From Mariluticola halotolerans (lineage in GTDB: Bacteria > Pseudomonadota > Alphaproteobacteria > Rhizobiales > Devosiaceae): a stretch of 64,000 nucleotides of DNA. Position numbers and translations under genes: made by a program. The notes below the pieces were generated by a model. The model saw only the letters and a list, made by a program, of their open reading frames with translations, was not told the DNA's origin and made no database searches. The number at the start of each line of letters is the position of its first letter. Positions within the stretch are counted from its first letter, which is position 1. Where the stretch lies: NCBI RefSeq assembly GCF_021611515.1, contig NZ_CP090960.1, positions 2,834,001-2,898,000 of the forward strand. Reading direction: 5' to 3'. Positions 34,547-44,268 of the stretch are shown piece by piece.

Positions 34547-37153
34547 ATGTCCCTGTTTCTCATCGTCCTTGGACTGATTGTTTTCTTTGTTCTCGCCTTG
34601 CGCTTGTCACCCCTGTGGCAATGGGCTGTCGCAGCCCTTGCACTCGGCGTGCTCGGTCAGTTGGTGACGGGTGGCGGCGGCTGGTTCTGGGCTTTGTTGC
34701 CCGGCGTTGTGCTGGGTGTGTTCACACTGGCACCGGTCCGCCGGACCGTGATCACCGGACCTGCCTATAAAATGGTCAAGTCGATCTTGCCGCGTGTCAG
34801 CCGCACCGAACAGGAAGCGCTGGATGCGGGCACGGTGGGCTGGGACGCTGATCTGTTTTCGGGCCGCCCGGTCTGGGGCAATCTTTTGGGCGTGCGCAAG
34901 CTAACGCTGACCAAGGAAGAGCAGGCGTTTCTCGACGGGCCGACTGAAGAAGTCTGCAAGATGATCGATGATTGGGACACGCGCAGCCGCGCTGACATGT
35001 CCCCCGAGGTCTGGCAGTTTTTGAAGGACAAGGGCTTTTTGGGCATGCTGATCGCCAAGAAATATGGCGGTCTTGGATTTTCGGCGCAGGCGCAATCGAT
35101 GGTGGTCTCCAAAGTGGCCAGCCGTTCTGTTGCCGCCGGTATTACGGTGATGGTGCCCAACTCGCTCGGGCCAGGTGAATTGCTGGAAAAATACGGCACC
35201 GAGGCGCAAAAGGATCAATATCTGCGGCGGCTGGCGACAGGCAAGGAAGTGCCCTGTTTCGCGCTGACCGGCCCGCATGCGGGCTCGGATGCGGCCAGCA
35301 TGCGCGATGTGGGCGTTGTGAAATACGGTACCTACAAGGGCAAGAAAGTGCTCGGCGTCGAGCTGAGCTGGGACAAGCGCTATATCACGCTGGCCCCGGT
35401 GGCGACGCTATTGGGCCTCGCGGTCAATCTGTTTGATCCCGACAATCACTTGGGCAAGGGCGAAGATGTCGGCATCACGCTGGCGCTGGTGCCCGCTGAT
35501 TTCCCGGGGGTTGAAATCGGCCGCCGGCATTATCCAGCTCATTCCGCTTTCATGAACGGGCCGACCAAAGGCGACAAGGTTTTTGTGCCGATGGATTTCC
35601 TGATTGGCGGTACCGAATATGCCGGGCAGGGCTGGCGCATGCTGATGGAGTGCCTCTCGACCGGGCGCGCCATCTCGTTGCCGGCCATCGGCACGGTCTC
35701 GATCAAGCATGCATTGCGCACCACGTCGGCTTATGCGCGCATCCGCCGCCAGTTCGGCATTCCCATCGGTCTTATGGAAGGCGTTGCCGAGCCGCTTGGG
35801 CGCCTGGTCAAATCCGCCTATACGTTTGAGGCGTCCCGCGCCCTGACCGCATCCATGGTGGACGAGGGCCAAAAGCCATCGGTTATTTCGGCGCTGCTGA
35901 AATATCGCACCACGGAAGCCATGCGTGACCGGGTCAATGACGCGATGGATATTCATGGTGGCCGGGCCATTCAGGATGGTCCCTCGAACTATCTGTTCTC
36001 TGGCTATGCCAATGTGCCGGTGGCGATTACCGTTGAAGGCGCCAATATTCTCACCCGTACGCTGATTACCTTCGCGCAAGGTACGCTGCGGGCCCATCCT
36101 TATCTCTACAAGGAGATTGAGGCGGCGCAGAACGCGGACAAGCGTGCCGGTCTCAATAGTTTTGATTCAGCCTTTTCCGGCCATGTGAAATTCATGCTCG
36201 GCAATGTTACCGGTTCGTTCTGGCATGCGCTTACCTTCGGCAAGTTCGCCTCGTCGCCCGTCGACCATCACATGGCGATCTGGTTTCGCCAATTGCACCG
36301 CTATGCGCAGAGTTTTGCGCTGGTGGGCGATTGGACCGTGGCGTTTCTGGGTGGCGATTTGAAGCGCAAACAGCGTATTTCCGGACGGATGGCCGATATC
36401 CTTTCCGATCTTTACCTGCTCTCCGCCGTGCTCAAACGCTATGAGGATGAGGGGCGGCTGGAAGAAGACGCGGCGGTGGTGGATGCCATTGCCCGTGACC
36501 GGATTGTGGCCATCGAGAAAAGCTTCATCGAGGTGTTCAACAATTTCCCCAATCCCGTTCTGGCTGTGCTGATGCGCTTTCTGGTGTTTCCGCTGGGTGC
36601 CCGCGCGTCAGGCTCGACCGATCGCGAGAATTTCCGTCTGGCCAAATCGGTGTTGCAGCCTTCAGAATTCCGTGACCGGCTAACAACCGGGATCTATACG
36701 ACAATGGATCCTGATGACAGTACCGGCCTTCTGGAGGATGCTTTAGTCAAGGTTGTGGCGGTTGAGGAAATCGAGAAACGCTTTATCCGTGCTCTGAAAA
36801 AGGGCGTTATTGACCGCCGCCTTGATCGGGACGCGATTGATGACGCTGTCGCAGCTGACGTGTTGACGGCTGAAGAAGCGAGACAGTTACGCGCGGCGGA
36901 TCTCGCTACAGATGAGGCGATCAAGGTGGATGATTTTGCGCCGGGCGAGTTGGGTGGTTTGTCGCGCAGAGTGCCGGCAAAGCCGGCGGCCAGTGCCAAA
37001 CCTGCACGGACCAAGGCGGCACCGGCCAAGACTGCACCGGCGAAGAAGGCGGCAGTCAAGGCTTCCGCGCCCGGGAAACCGGCGACAAAAAAGCCCGCTG
37101 CGCGTAAAGCTGGTGCATCCAAATCCGCTGCAGTACGTTCAACATCTAAATAG
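34547..37153 (+). CDS. fadE: Acyl-CoA dehydrogenase FadE with Lys/Ala/Pro-rich C-terminal tail
   Basis: An 868-aa member of the large FadE-type acyl-CoA dehydrogenases (E. coli 814 aa). Two N-terminal hydrophobic segments (about 1-60) suggest membrane association. The FAD/acyl-CoA dehydrogenase core follows from about residue 120, with CFALTGPHAGSDAASM, YARIRRQFGIPIG and DAMDIHGGRAIQDGPSNYL, then a DUF1974-type C-terminal region. The last 60 residues (about 809-868) are a Lys/Ala/Pro/Thr tail like that of FadD's N-terminus. The enzyme makes trans-2-enoyl-CoA. The start at 34547 follows GAGAGAGG. It leads the fadE-fadB/J-fadA/I operon. Confidence 0.95.
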   Translation: MSLFLIVLGLIVFFVLALRLSPLWQWAVAALALGVLGQLVTGGGGWFWALLPGVVLGVFTLAPVRRTVITGPAYKMVKSILPRVSRTEQEALDAGTVGWDADLFSGRPVWGNLLGVRKLTLTKEEQAFLDGPTEEVCKMIDDWDTRSRADMSPEVWQFLKDKGFLGMLIAKKYGGLGFSAQAQSMVVSKVASRSVAAGITVMVPNSLGPGELLEKYGTEAQKDQYLRRLATGKEVPCFALTGPHAGSDAASMRDVGVVKYGTYKGKKVLGVELSWDKRYITLAPVATLLGLAVNLFDPDNHLGKGEDVGITLALVPADFPGVEIGRRHYPAHSAFMNGPTKGDKVFVPMDFLIGGTEYAGQGWRMLMECLSTGRAISLPAIGTVSIKHALRTTSAYARIRRQFGIPIGLMEGVAEPLGRLVKSAYTFEASRALTASMVDEGQKPSVISALLKYRTTEAMRDRVNDAMDIHGGRAIQDGPSNYLFSGYANVPVAITVEGANILTRTLITFAQGTLRAHPYLYKEIEAAQNADKRAGLNSFDSAFSGHVKFMLGNVTGSFWHALTFGKFASSPVDHHMAIWFRQLHRYAQSFALVGDWTVAFLGGDLKRKQRISGRMADILSDLYLLSAVLKRYEDEGRLEEDAAVVDAIARDRIVAIEKSFIEVFNNFPNPVLAVLMRFLVFPLGARASGSTDRENFRLAKSVLQPSEFRDRLTTGIYTTMDPDDSTGLLEDALVKVVAVEEIEKRFIRALKKGVIDRRLDRDAIDDAVAADVLTAEEARQLRAADLATDEAIKVDDFAPGELGGLSRRVPAKPAASAKPARTKAAPAKTAPAKKAAVKASAPGKPATKKPAARKAGASKSAAVRSTSK

Positions 37154-37180
37154 CGATACGCTTTTGAGGAGGAGTGGTTG

Positions 37181-39166
37181 ATGGCTAAAGCCCAGCCCCG
37201 CAAGCTGACCATGCCCAAGACCAAGCATTGGACGTTCGAGATCGATTTCGAGAAAATCGGCTGGTTGACCATTGATACCCCGAAAGCCCCGGTCAATGTG
37301 CTCAGCCGTGAAAGTCTGACAGAACTCAAGCAGCTGGTTGACCGGTTCGAGGATCTGATTGCCTCCGATGAGTTGGCGGGCATTGTATTGCTGTCTTCAA
37401 AGCCGAGTGGGTTCATCGCCGGAGCCGATGTGACCGAATTCGACGACATGGCCGATTATGCGGTGTTGCCCAAGGCGCTGGAACAGACCCATGCCCTGTT
37501 CCGGCAGATCGAAAAGCTCAAGGCACCTGTGGTTGTGGGTGTGCAGGGCTTTTGTCTCGGTGGCGGGCTGGAACTGGCGCTGGCCTGTCATTACCGCATC
37601 GCGGTCAATGACGAGAAAACCCGCATTGGCTTCCCCGAAGTCAAACTGGGGATTTTCCCCGGCTTTGGCGGCACGGGTCGCTCGATCCGGCAGGCGGGGC
37701 CGGTTGATGCCATGCAGATCATGCTGACCGGTCGCTATTTGCGGGCCGGCGCGGCGCGCGGCATGAACCTCGTCGACAAACTGGTCAGCCATCGCGACCA
37801 GCTGCGCTGGGAAGCGCGCAAGGCGGTGATGCAGAAGCGCCAGTCGAAACCGGCACCATTCCTCAAATCGGTGATGGCGAAAGCGCCGATCCGCGGCATG
37901 ATTGCCAAGAAAATGCGCGAAGAAGCAGCCAAGAAAGCACGGCCTGAACATTATCCGGCGCCATTCTCGCTGATCGATTTGTTTGAAGAGCATGGCGATG
38001 ACTGGCTGGCGATGTCCAATGGCGAGATCGAGCGGTTCACCCCGCTTCTTCTGTCTGACACCTCAGCCAATCTGCGCCGGGTATTCTTCTTGTCCGAGGG
38101 GCTGAAAAAGCAGGGGCTGCGCGGGGCCAAGAAACCATCCTTTGCGCGGGTCCATGTGATTGGCGGCGGGGTGATGGGCGGCGATATTGCGGCCTGGTGT
38201 GCCTTGCGCGGTCTGTCGGTGACACTGCAGGATCTTGATATGGACCGGATCAGTCCGGCGCTGCAGCGGGCGAAGAAACTGTTCCAGAAGCGGCTGAAAA
38301 AGCCACAGGCGGTCAAGGCGGCTATGGCGCGGCTGGAGGCCGATGTTGAAGGCAAGGGCATTGCCCGGGCCGATGTGATCATTGAAGCGGTGGTTGAAAA
38401 GCTCGAGATCAAGCAGACGATTTTCAAAAATGCCGAAGCAAGTATGAAGCCCGGTGCGATTTTGGCGACCAATACATCGTCAATCGAACTGGAAAAAATC
38501 GCCAGTGTTTTGAAGGACAAGTCACGCCTGATCGGGCTGCATTTCTTCAATCCGGTGGCGCAATTGCCGCTGGTTGAGGTGATCCGCTCCAAATACAATT
38601 CCGATGAGGCGGCAGCGCTTGGCGCTAGTTTTGCGCTGGCCATTGGCAAGTCGCCGGTGATCGTCAAATCCGAAACCGGCTTCCTCGTGAACCGGGTTTT
38701 GATGCCCTATATGCTGGGCGCTGTTGAGCGCGTGGAAAAGGGCGAAGCCAAGGAAGTGATCGATGCGGCAGCGCTCGCCTTCGGCATGCCGATGGGGCCG
38801 ATTGAACTGATGGATACGGTTGGGCTCGATGTCGGCAAATCGGTTGCTGAAGAGCTCGGACATCCGGTGGCCGACGACACGCAATTTGCCAAATTACTGG
38901 CGGCCAAAAAGCTGGGGCGCAAGACTGGCGAGGGCTTTTACGTCTGGGAAAAAGGCAAGGCGCAAAAGGGTGAGACACCCGCGCATGCTGATCTCGCCGG
39001 GCTGGGCCGGGAGCTGGTGCAGCCACTGGTCGATGAATGCGAGAAATGCGTGGCCGAGGGCATTGTTGCCAATGTGGACCTCGCCGATATCGGGGTGATT
39101 TTTGGCACCGGGTTTGCACCTTTCCTCGGCGGGCCGTTGAAAGCCCGGCGCGACGGCAAGGTATAA
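37181..39166 (+). CDS. Bifunctional enoyl-CoA hydratase / 3-hydroxyacyl-CoA dehydrogenase (FadB/FadJ alpha subunit)
   Basis: A 661-aa fusion. The N-terminal crotonase domain (about 20-280) has the catalytic glutamates in CLGGGLELALACHYR and GFPEVKLGIFPGFGG. The NAD-binding 3-hydroxyacyl-CoA dehydrogenase domain starts near residue 324 (HVIGGGVMGGDIAAW) and is followed by HFFNPVAQLPLVEV and GFLVNRVLMPY. It is shorter than E. coli FadB/FadJ (729/714 aa) but complete in motifs. It hydrates enoyl-CoA and oxidises the hydroxyacyl-CoA, partnering the thiolase encoded next. GAGGAGGAG supports the ATG at 37181. FadB and FadJ cannot be told apart by reading alone. Confidence 0.94.
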   Translation: MAKAQPRKLTMPKTKHWTFEIDFEKIGWLTIDTPKAPVNVLSRESLTELKQLVDRFEDLIASDELAGIVLLSSKPSGFIAGADVTEFDDMADYAVLPKALEQTHALFRQIEKLKAPVVVGVQGFCLGGGLELALACHYRIAVNDEKTRIGFPEVKLGIFPGFGGTGRSIRQAGPVDAMQIMLTGRYLRAGAARGMNLVDKLVSHRDQLRWEARKAVMQKRQSKPAPFLKSVMAKAPIRGMIAKKMREEAAKKARPEHYPAPFSLIDLFEEHGDDWLAMSNGEIERFTPLLLSDTSANLRRVFFLSEGLKKQGLRGAKKPSFARVHVIGGGVMGGDIAAWCALRGLSVTLQDLDMDRISPALQRAKKLFQKRLKKPQAVKAAMARLEADVEGKGIARADVIIEAVVEKLEIKQTIFKNAEASMKPGAILATNTSSIELEKIASVLKDKSRLIGLHFFNPVAQLPLVEVIRSKYNSDEAAALGASFALAIGKSPVIVKSETGFLVNRVLMPYMLGAVERVEKGEAKEVIDAAALAFGMPMGPIELMDTVGLDVGKSVAEELGHPVADDTQFAKLLAAKKLGRKTGEGFYVWEKGKAQKGETPAHADLAGLGRELVQPLVDECEKCVAEGIVANVDLADIGVIFGTGFAPFLGGPLKARRDGKV

Positions 39167-39178
39167 GGGAGAGACGAG

Positions 39179-40462
39179 ATGGCCAAAGAGATGCGCAGAG
39201 TCGCAATCGTCGGGGGTGCCCGCATCCCGTTCTGCCGTGCCTATACCGGCTATGCGGACGAAACCAATATGTCGATGCTGACCGCCGCGCTTGGCGGGCT
39301 GGCGGACAAATATGGTCTGCGTGGTGAAAAGATCGACGAGGTGATGGCGGGAGCGGTGCTCAACCATGCCAAGGATTTCAATCTGGCGCGGGAGGCAACG
39401 CTCAATGCCGGATTCTCGCCCTTCACACCCGGCACGACAATCCAGATCGCGTGCGGCACCAGCCTGCAGGCTGCTTTGACGCTGGGCGCCAAGATTGCCT
39501 CGGGTGAGATTGAGAGCGGGATTGCTGCGGGGGCGGATTCGATTTCAGATTCCCCAATCGTCTTCGGCGCGAAATTTGCCAAGCGGATGATCAATCTTTC
39601 CCGGGCGCGTTCGTTCGGGGAAAAGCTCGGGGCGTTCAAGGGCTTCAGTTTTGGCGAGGTCGTGCCGCAGGCACCCAATGTCAACGAGCCGCGCACCGGG
39701 CTTTCCATGGGGCAGCATTGCGAATTGATGGCGCGTGAATGGGGTATTACCCGCGCGGCACAGGACAAACTGGCGCTCAAAAGCCATCAGAATGCGGCAC
39801 AGGCCTATGATGAGGGTTTTCATGATGATCTGGTGGTGCCTGCCGCCGGGATCGTGCGCGACAACAATATCCGGACCGATACAAGCCTTGCCAAAATGGC
39901 GGAGATGAAACCCGCCTTTGACCGCAAGTCGGGCCATGGCACGCTGACCGCTGCCAATTCCACACCGCTGACCGATGGTGCTTCTGCAGTCTTGCTGGCC
40001 AGCGAAGAGTGGGCGAACGAACGTGGTCTGCCCATCCTTGGCTTTTTGACCATGGGACAGGTAGCGGCCAATAATTTTGCGGCTGGCGATGGGCTGTTGA
40101 TGGCGCCGACAATTGCGGTTTCGGACATGCTGAACCGCGCGGGGCTGGGTTTTGAGGAAATCGATCTGTTCGAAATCCATGAAGCTTTTGCCGCGCAGGT
40201 TTTGTGCACCCTTAAAGCCTGGACCGATCGCAAATACTGTCGAGACGTCCTTGGACGCGACAAGGTGATGGGCAAGATCGATCCTGACAAAATCAATGTC
40301 AAAGGGTCGAGCCTTGCCTATGGCCATCCATTTGCCGCCACTGGTGCGCGCATTCTGGGTACAACCGCCAAACTGCTTGGCACGACCGACGCCGAGCGGG
40401 CTCTGATCTCGGTTTGTACGGCAGGTGGCATGGGTGTTGCAGCGCTCGTTGAGCGCGCCTGA
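39179..40462 (+). CDS. Acetyl-CoA C-acyltransferase (FadA/FadI-type thiolase)
   Basis: A 427-aa thiolase, closest in length to FadI (436 aa). The nucleophilic Cys is C92 (IACGTSLQAA); EIHEAFAAQ and GHPFAATGAR carry the active-site histidines; C413 in SVCTAGGMGV is the second catalytic cysteine. It cleaves 3-ketoacyl-CoA with CoA, the last step of beta-oxidation, in complex with the preceding alpha subunit. The start codon lies 12 bp after the upstream stop, with GGGAGAG ahead. A weak stem-loop at 40496-40527 may end the operon. Confidence 0.95.
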   Translation: MAKEMRRVAIVGGARIPFCRAYTGYADETNMSMLTAALGGLADKYGLRGEKIDEVMAGAVLNHAKDFNLAREATLNAGFSPFTPGTTIQIACGTSLQAALTLGAKIASGEIESGIAAGADSISDSPIVFGAKFAKRMINLSRARSFGEKLGAFKGFSFGEVVPQAPNVNEPRTGLSMGQHCELMAREWGITRAAQDKLALKSHQNAAQAYDEGFHDDLVVPAAGIVRDNNIRTDTSLAKMAEMKPAFDRKSGHGTLTAANSTPLTDGASAVLLASEEWANERGLPILGFLTMGQVAANNFAAGDGLLMAPTIAVSDMLNRAGLGFEEIDLFEIHEAFAAQVLCTLKAWTDRKYCRDVLGRDKVMGKIDPDKINVKGSSLAYGHPFAATGARILGTTAKLLGTTDAERALISVCTAGGMGVAALVERA

Positions 40463-40495
40463 TCACCATTTAAAATACCGGAAAGAACGCAAATG

Positions 40496-40527
40496 CCAGC
40501 CGCATCCGTAAAGGAAGCGGCTGGTTT
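40496..40527 (+). terminator. Possible terminator after the fad operon
   Basis: Perfect 8-bp stem CCAGCCGC / GCGGCTGG with a 13-nt loop, but only a short T run (TTT) follows. Position 34 bp after the thiolase stop fits an operon end. Confidence 0.5.
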
Positions 40528-40595
40528 AATGCGCTTTTGCGGCTGCTGGTTATCCAGTGTTTTACCCACAGAACCTTCTGTCAGCATCTGTCAGG

Positions 40596-40646
40596 TGAAC
40601 GTAAACGTAAAGCCTCTTGCCAAGACGTTAACGGCGAGGCTAGGCT
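40596..40646 (+). promoter_or_regulatory. oppA promoter region with putative MerR (LiuR-type) boxes
   Basis: TGAACGTAAACGTAAA (40596-40611) is close to the fadD and fadE boxes. A second partial box, GACGTTAACG (40624-40633), is identical to the fadE core and lies in the spacer of a plausible promoter TTGCCA (40617-40622), 18 bp, TAGGCT (40641-40646). This links the peptide transporter to the beta-oxidation regulator, by inference. Confidence 0.5.
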
Positions 40647-40693
40647 TTAGAAATCTTGACCAGCGGGTCAATTCTTGCTGGCCATAAGGAGGA

Positions 40694-40717
40694 CCCCCGG
40701 GGGGCTTTCACCCCGGG
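40694..40717 (+). other. GC-rich leader hairpin before oppA
   Basis: CCCGGGG / CCCCGGG stem with an 8-nt loop, followed by CAAAAATTC, 32 bp before the oppA start. The transcript would carry it in its 5' leader; it could stabilise the mRNA or act as an attenuator. Confidence 0.4.
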
Positions 40718-40749
40718 CAAAAATTCTCATTCAGAGGAGACGGGACAAC

Positions 40750-42339
40750 ATGAAATTCATACCGGCCCTTAAGGCGATTGCCCTTGCCGGGGCATTCAGC
40801 CTGGCACTCGGGGGCGCTGCGTCGGCGGCAACCCTGCATATGCATAATGGCGGCGAACCGGGGTCAATCGATCCACACAAGGTTTCCGGTGACTGGGAAA
40901 ACCGTGTCGTTGGCGATTATCTCGAAGGCCTGATGACCGAAGACGAGAATGCCGAGGCCATTCTGGGCCAGGCAGCGTCCTATACGGTTTCCGAGGATGG
41001 CCTGGTCTACACATTCAAGCTGCGCGATGATGCCGTCTGGAGCGATGGCGAGCCGGTGGTTGCGCATGACTTCGTTGCTGCGTTCCAGCGTCTTATGGAT
41101 CCGGCGACCGCTGCTGAATACGCCTATTTGCAGTACCCGATCAAGAATGCGGCGGCGATCAATGGTGGTGATATCACCGATCTTAACGAACTGGGCGTCA
41201 AGGAAATCGACGAGAAGACTGTCGAAATCACCCTTGAGAATCCAACCCCGTTCTTTTTGCAGGCGCTGACCCATTACACCGCCTATCCGATCCCCACACA
41301 TCTGTTCGATGAGGTTGGCGACAGCTGGACCAAGATGGAGAACATCGTTGCCAATGGTCCGTTCAAACTGGTCGAGTGGCTCCCGGGTTCGCATTTGAAG
41401 TCGGTCAGAAACGAGACCTATTACGATGCAGCCAATGTGTCGCTGGATGAAGTGTATTACTACATTCAGGACGATCTGCAGGCCGCCTTGCAGCGGTATC
41501 GTTCCGGCGAATTCGACATCATGACGGATTTCCCCTCGGATCAGTACGGCTTGCTGGAATCGCAATATCCCGGTGAGGCACGTGTCGATCCGTTCCTTGG
41601 CGTTTATTATTACGTGATGAACCAGGACAATCCCAAGCTGCAGGACGTCAATGTGCGCAAGGCGTTGTCCATTGCCATCAACCGCAAGGTGATCGGCCCG
41701 GACATTCTGGGCACGGGCGAATTGCCGGCCTATGGCTGGGTGCCGCCGGGTGCTGCCAATTATGAGGGCGAGACCTATAATCCGGCCTGGGCTGATCAGG
41801 ATTATGGCGAGCGCGTGGCCGAGGCGAAGGCGTTGATGGAAGCGGCAGGCTATACCGCGGACACACCGCTAACCCTGCAATTGCGTTACAATACCAATGA
41901 CAACCACCAGCGCATTGCGGTGGCCGTTGCCGCCATGTGGAAGGAAATCGGGGTCAATGTTGAATTATTCAACTCCGAGGTTGCCGTTCACTATGACGCG
42001 CTGCGGGCTGGTGATTTCGAGATCGGTCGGGCAGGCTGGCTGATGGATTACAATGATCCCATCAACATGCTTGATCTGTTGAAGACCGGCGTGGACAACA
42101 ATTATGGCCGCTACAGCAATGCGGAATATGATGCCTTGCTGGACCAGTCCAATGCCACGCTTGATCTGGTTGAACGGGCCGGGTTGATGCACCAGGCCGA
42201 GGCGATTGCCATGGACGAGTTCGGTGTTATTCCGATCTACTACTATGTCGCCAAAAACGTTGTCTCACCGAAGATTTCGGGCTTTGTCGACAACGCAGCC
42301 GACATCCATCGTAACCGCTGGATTTCCAAATCCGAGTAA
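40750..42339 (+). CDS. oppA: Oligopeptide-binding protein, OppA/MppA-like (SBP_bac_5)
   Basis: A 529-aa periplasmic binding protein with signal peptide ending ASA-AT. Blocks typical of OppA are NGGEPGSIDPHKVSGDWEN, DGLVYTFKLRDDAVWSDGEP and FFLQALTHYTAYPIP. OppA delivers oligopeptides (or murein peptides for MppA) to OppBCDF. GAGGAGACGGG precedes the ATG at 40750. It is the first gene of a complete opp operon and is distinct from the DppA-type protein at 4583-6178. The leader holds putative MerR boxes and a hairpin. Confidence 0.93.
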   Translation: MKFIPALKAIALAGAFSLALGGAASAATLHMHNGGEPGSIDPHKVSGDWENRVVGDYLEGLMTEDENAEAILGQAASYTVSEDGLVYTFKLRDDAVWSDGEPVVAHDFVAAFQRLMDPATAAEYAYLQYPIKNAAAINGGDITDLNELGVKEIDEKTVEITLENPTPFFLQALTHYTAYPIPTHLFDEVGDSWTKMENIVANGPFKLVEWLPGSHLKSVRNETYYDAANVSLDEVYYYIQDDLQAALQRYRSGEFDIMTDFPSDQYGLLESQYPGEARVDPFLGVYYYVMNQDNPKLQDVNVRKALSIAINRKVIGPDILGTGELPAYGWVPPGAANYEGETYNPAWADQDYGERVAEAKALMEAAGYTADTPLTLQLRYNTNDNHQRIAVAVAAMWKEIGVNVELFNSEVAVHYDALRAGDFEIGRAGWLMDYNDPINMLDLLKTGVDNNYGRYSNAEYDALLDQSNATLDLVERAGLMHQAEAIAMDEFGVIPIYYYVAKNVVSPKISGFVDNAADIHRNRWISKSE

Positions 42340-42423
42340 CGTGACCGCTACGGGGCCGCAGCTTTCAGGGCTGTGGTCCCGTCGCCATCTGGTTTTTCGC
42401 GTTACAACAAAGGGTACGAACCG

Positions 42424-43347
42424 ATGCTCGGATACGCTTTCCGGCGCGTGCTCTCGGCCTTGCCGATTGCTTTGATCGCCATCACGATTGCATTCTTTAT
42501 TCTCAGGCTGGCGCCGGGCGGTCCCTTTGATGGCGAGCGTGCCCTGCCGCCCGATGTGCTGGCGAATCTGAGGGCACATTACAATCTGGATCAACCGATC
42601 TGGGTTCAGTATTTCATCTATGTCAAAGGCGTGCTCACGGGTGATCTTGGCCCCTCCATGGTGGTTGAGGATTTCACTGTCTCGCAACTGATTGCCATCG
42701 GCCTGCCGTTTACGCTGATGCTCGGTCTGACCGCTTTTGTGTCAGCCACGGCCATTGGCATGCTGGCGGGTGTTGTGGCGGCGGTGAACCAGAATAAATG
42801 GCCCGATTATGCGCTGGTGCTGATTGTCATGCTCGGCGTGGTCATCCCGAATTTTTTGATGGGCGGGCTCTTGCAGCTCGTCTTCGGTGTCTATCTCAAA
42901 TGGTTGCCAGCGGGGGGCTGGGTCAATGGCTCACTGCCGCATCTGGTCTTACCGGTCACGGTGCTGGCCTGGCCGCATGCAGCGCGGATTTCGCGGCTGA
43001 TGCGCGGCTCAATGATCGAGGTGCTCGGCACCAATTTCATCCGTACCGCTAAATCCAAGGGCATTGGCGAACGGCTGATGCTGACGCGACATGCGCTGAA
43101 ACCGGCGCTCATTCCCGTCGTTTCCTATCTGGGGCCGGGCTTGTCCTATCTGCTCACCGGCTCGCTGGTGGTGGAGAATATTTTCGGGCTGCCGGGGATC
43201 GGCAAATATTTTGTCACCGCCGCACTGAACCGGGATTACGGGCTGGTTCTGGGCACGACGATTTTTTATGTGGCGCTCATTCTGGTGCTCAATCTGCTGG
43301 TTGATCTGCTTTATGCGTGGCTCGATCCAAGGGTGAGGTTCCGCTGA
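42424..43347 (+). CDS. oppB: Oligopeptide ABC transporter permease OppB
   Basis: A 307-aa permease, the usual OppB length (E. coli 306). It shows FILRLAPGGPFDGERALPP, the coupling loop NFIRTAKSKGIGERLMLTRHA and the C-terminal VVENIFGLPGIGKYFV block. The start at 42424 begins a standard N-terminal helix (LGYAFRRVLSALPIALIAI); a longer version from 42373 is rejected. It overlaps oppC at the stop/start junction. Confidence 0.94.
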   Translation: MLGYAFRRVLSALPIALIAITIAFFILRLAPGGPFDGERALPPDVLANLRAHYNLDQPIWVQYFIYVKGVLTGDLGPSMVVEDFTVSQLIAIGLPFTLMLGLTAFVSATAIGMLAGVVAAVNQNKWPDYALVLIVMLGVVIPNFLMGGLLQLVFGVYLKWLPAGGWVNGSLPHLVLPVTVLAWPHAARISRLMRGSMIEVLGTNFIRTAKSKGIGERLMLTRHALKPALIPVVSYLGPGLSYLLTGSLVVENIFGLPGIGKYFVTAALNRDYGLVLGTTIFYVALILVLNLLVDLLYAWLDPRVRFR

Positions 43348-44267
43348 TGGCCGGGTTGACCAAAAAAGACGCCGTGCTGACGGCTTATGCGGAAAAGCTG
43401 GAACAGCTTGATGCGCCCCAGGGCCGCTCGCTGACCCAGGACGCATTTCGACGCCTCAAGGCAAACCGGGCCGCCATGGTCTCGATCTTTGTCTTGGGCT
43501 TTATCATTCTGGCGGCTCTGATAGGTCCCTTCTTTGTGCCATGGGATGGGGGCACGGTGGACTGGAGTGCAATCCGCAAGCCACCCGATTTCGAAAAAGG
43601 GCATTTCTTCGGGACAGATCAGAACGGGCGCGACTTGCTGGCCCGCTTGCTGCAAGGTACGCAGATGTCGTTGATGGTGGCGCTGGTTGCCACTCTGGTC
43701 TCGGTATTTATCGGGGTGATCTACGGTGCCGTCTCAGGCTATTTCGGCGGCCGGGTCGATGCATTGATGATGCGCTTTGTCGATATCATGTATGCGCTGC
43801 CCTATATCCTGTTCGTCATCATTCTGGTGGTGATTTTTGGGCGCTCGCCAGTCTTGCTGTTCGTGGGCATTGGTGCGCTGGAATGGCTGACCATGGCGCG
43901 GATTGTGCGCGGGCAGACCCTTAGCCTCAAGGAAAAGGAATTCGTGGAAGCTGCTCGCGCCGGCGGGGCCAAGCCCTGGACCATTATCATCCGGCATATC
44001 GTGCCCAATCTGACCGGTCCGGTGGTGATCTATGCCACGCTGACCGTGCCTGAGATCATCATCACCGAGAGTTTCCTCTCTTATCTGGGGCTTGGGGTGC
44101 AGGAGCCGCTGACCTCGCTCGGCACGCTGATCTCCAATGGCACGCCGGTGGCGGAAGTCATGCCCTGGCTGCTGATCTTCCCGGCCATCGTTCTGGTGGC
44201 GATGCTGATGTGTCTCACCTATATCGGCGACGGGCTGCGCGACGCGCTCGACCCAAAGGATCATTGA
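43347..44267 (+). CDS. oppC: Oligopeptide ABC transporter permease OppC
   Basis: A 306-aa permease. After an N-terminal helix (about 52-75) it has the FFGTDQNGRDLLARLLQGTQ block of OppC/DppC, the coupling loop EFVEAARAGGAKPWTIIIRH and a C-terminal GDGLRDALDPKDH. The ATG at 43347 overlaps the oppB stop by one base (TGATG), with GGTGAGG eight bases upstream. It forms the pore with OppB. Confidence 0.94.
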   Translation: MAGLTKKDAVLTAYAEKLEQLDAPQGRSLTQDAFRRLKANRAAMVSIFVLGFIILAALIGPFFVPWDGGTVDWSAIRKPPDFEKGHFFGTDQNGRDLLARLLQGTQMSLMVALVATLVSVFIGVIYGAVSGYFGGRVDALMMRFVDIMYALPYILFVIILVVIFGRSPVLLFVGIGALEWLTMARIVRGQTLSLKEKEFVEAARAGGAKPWTIIIRHIVPNLTGPVVIYATLTVPEIIITESFLSYLGLGVQEPLTSLGTLISNGTPVAEVMPWLLIFPAIVLVAMLMCLTYIGDGLRDALDPKDH

Positions 44268-44268
44268 T

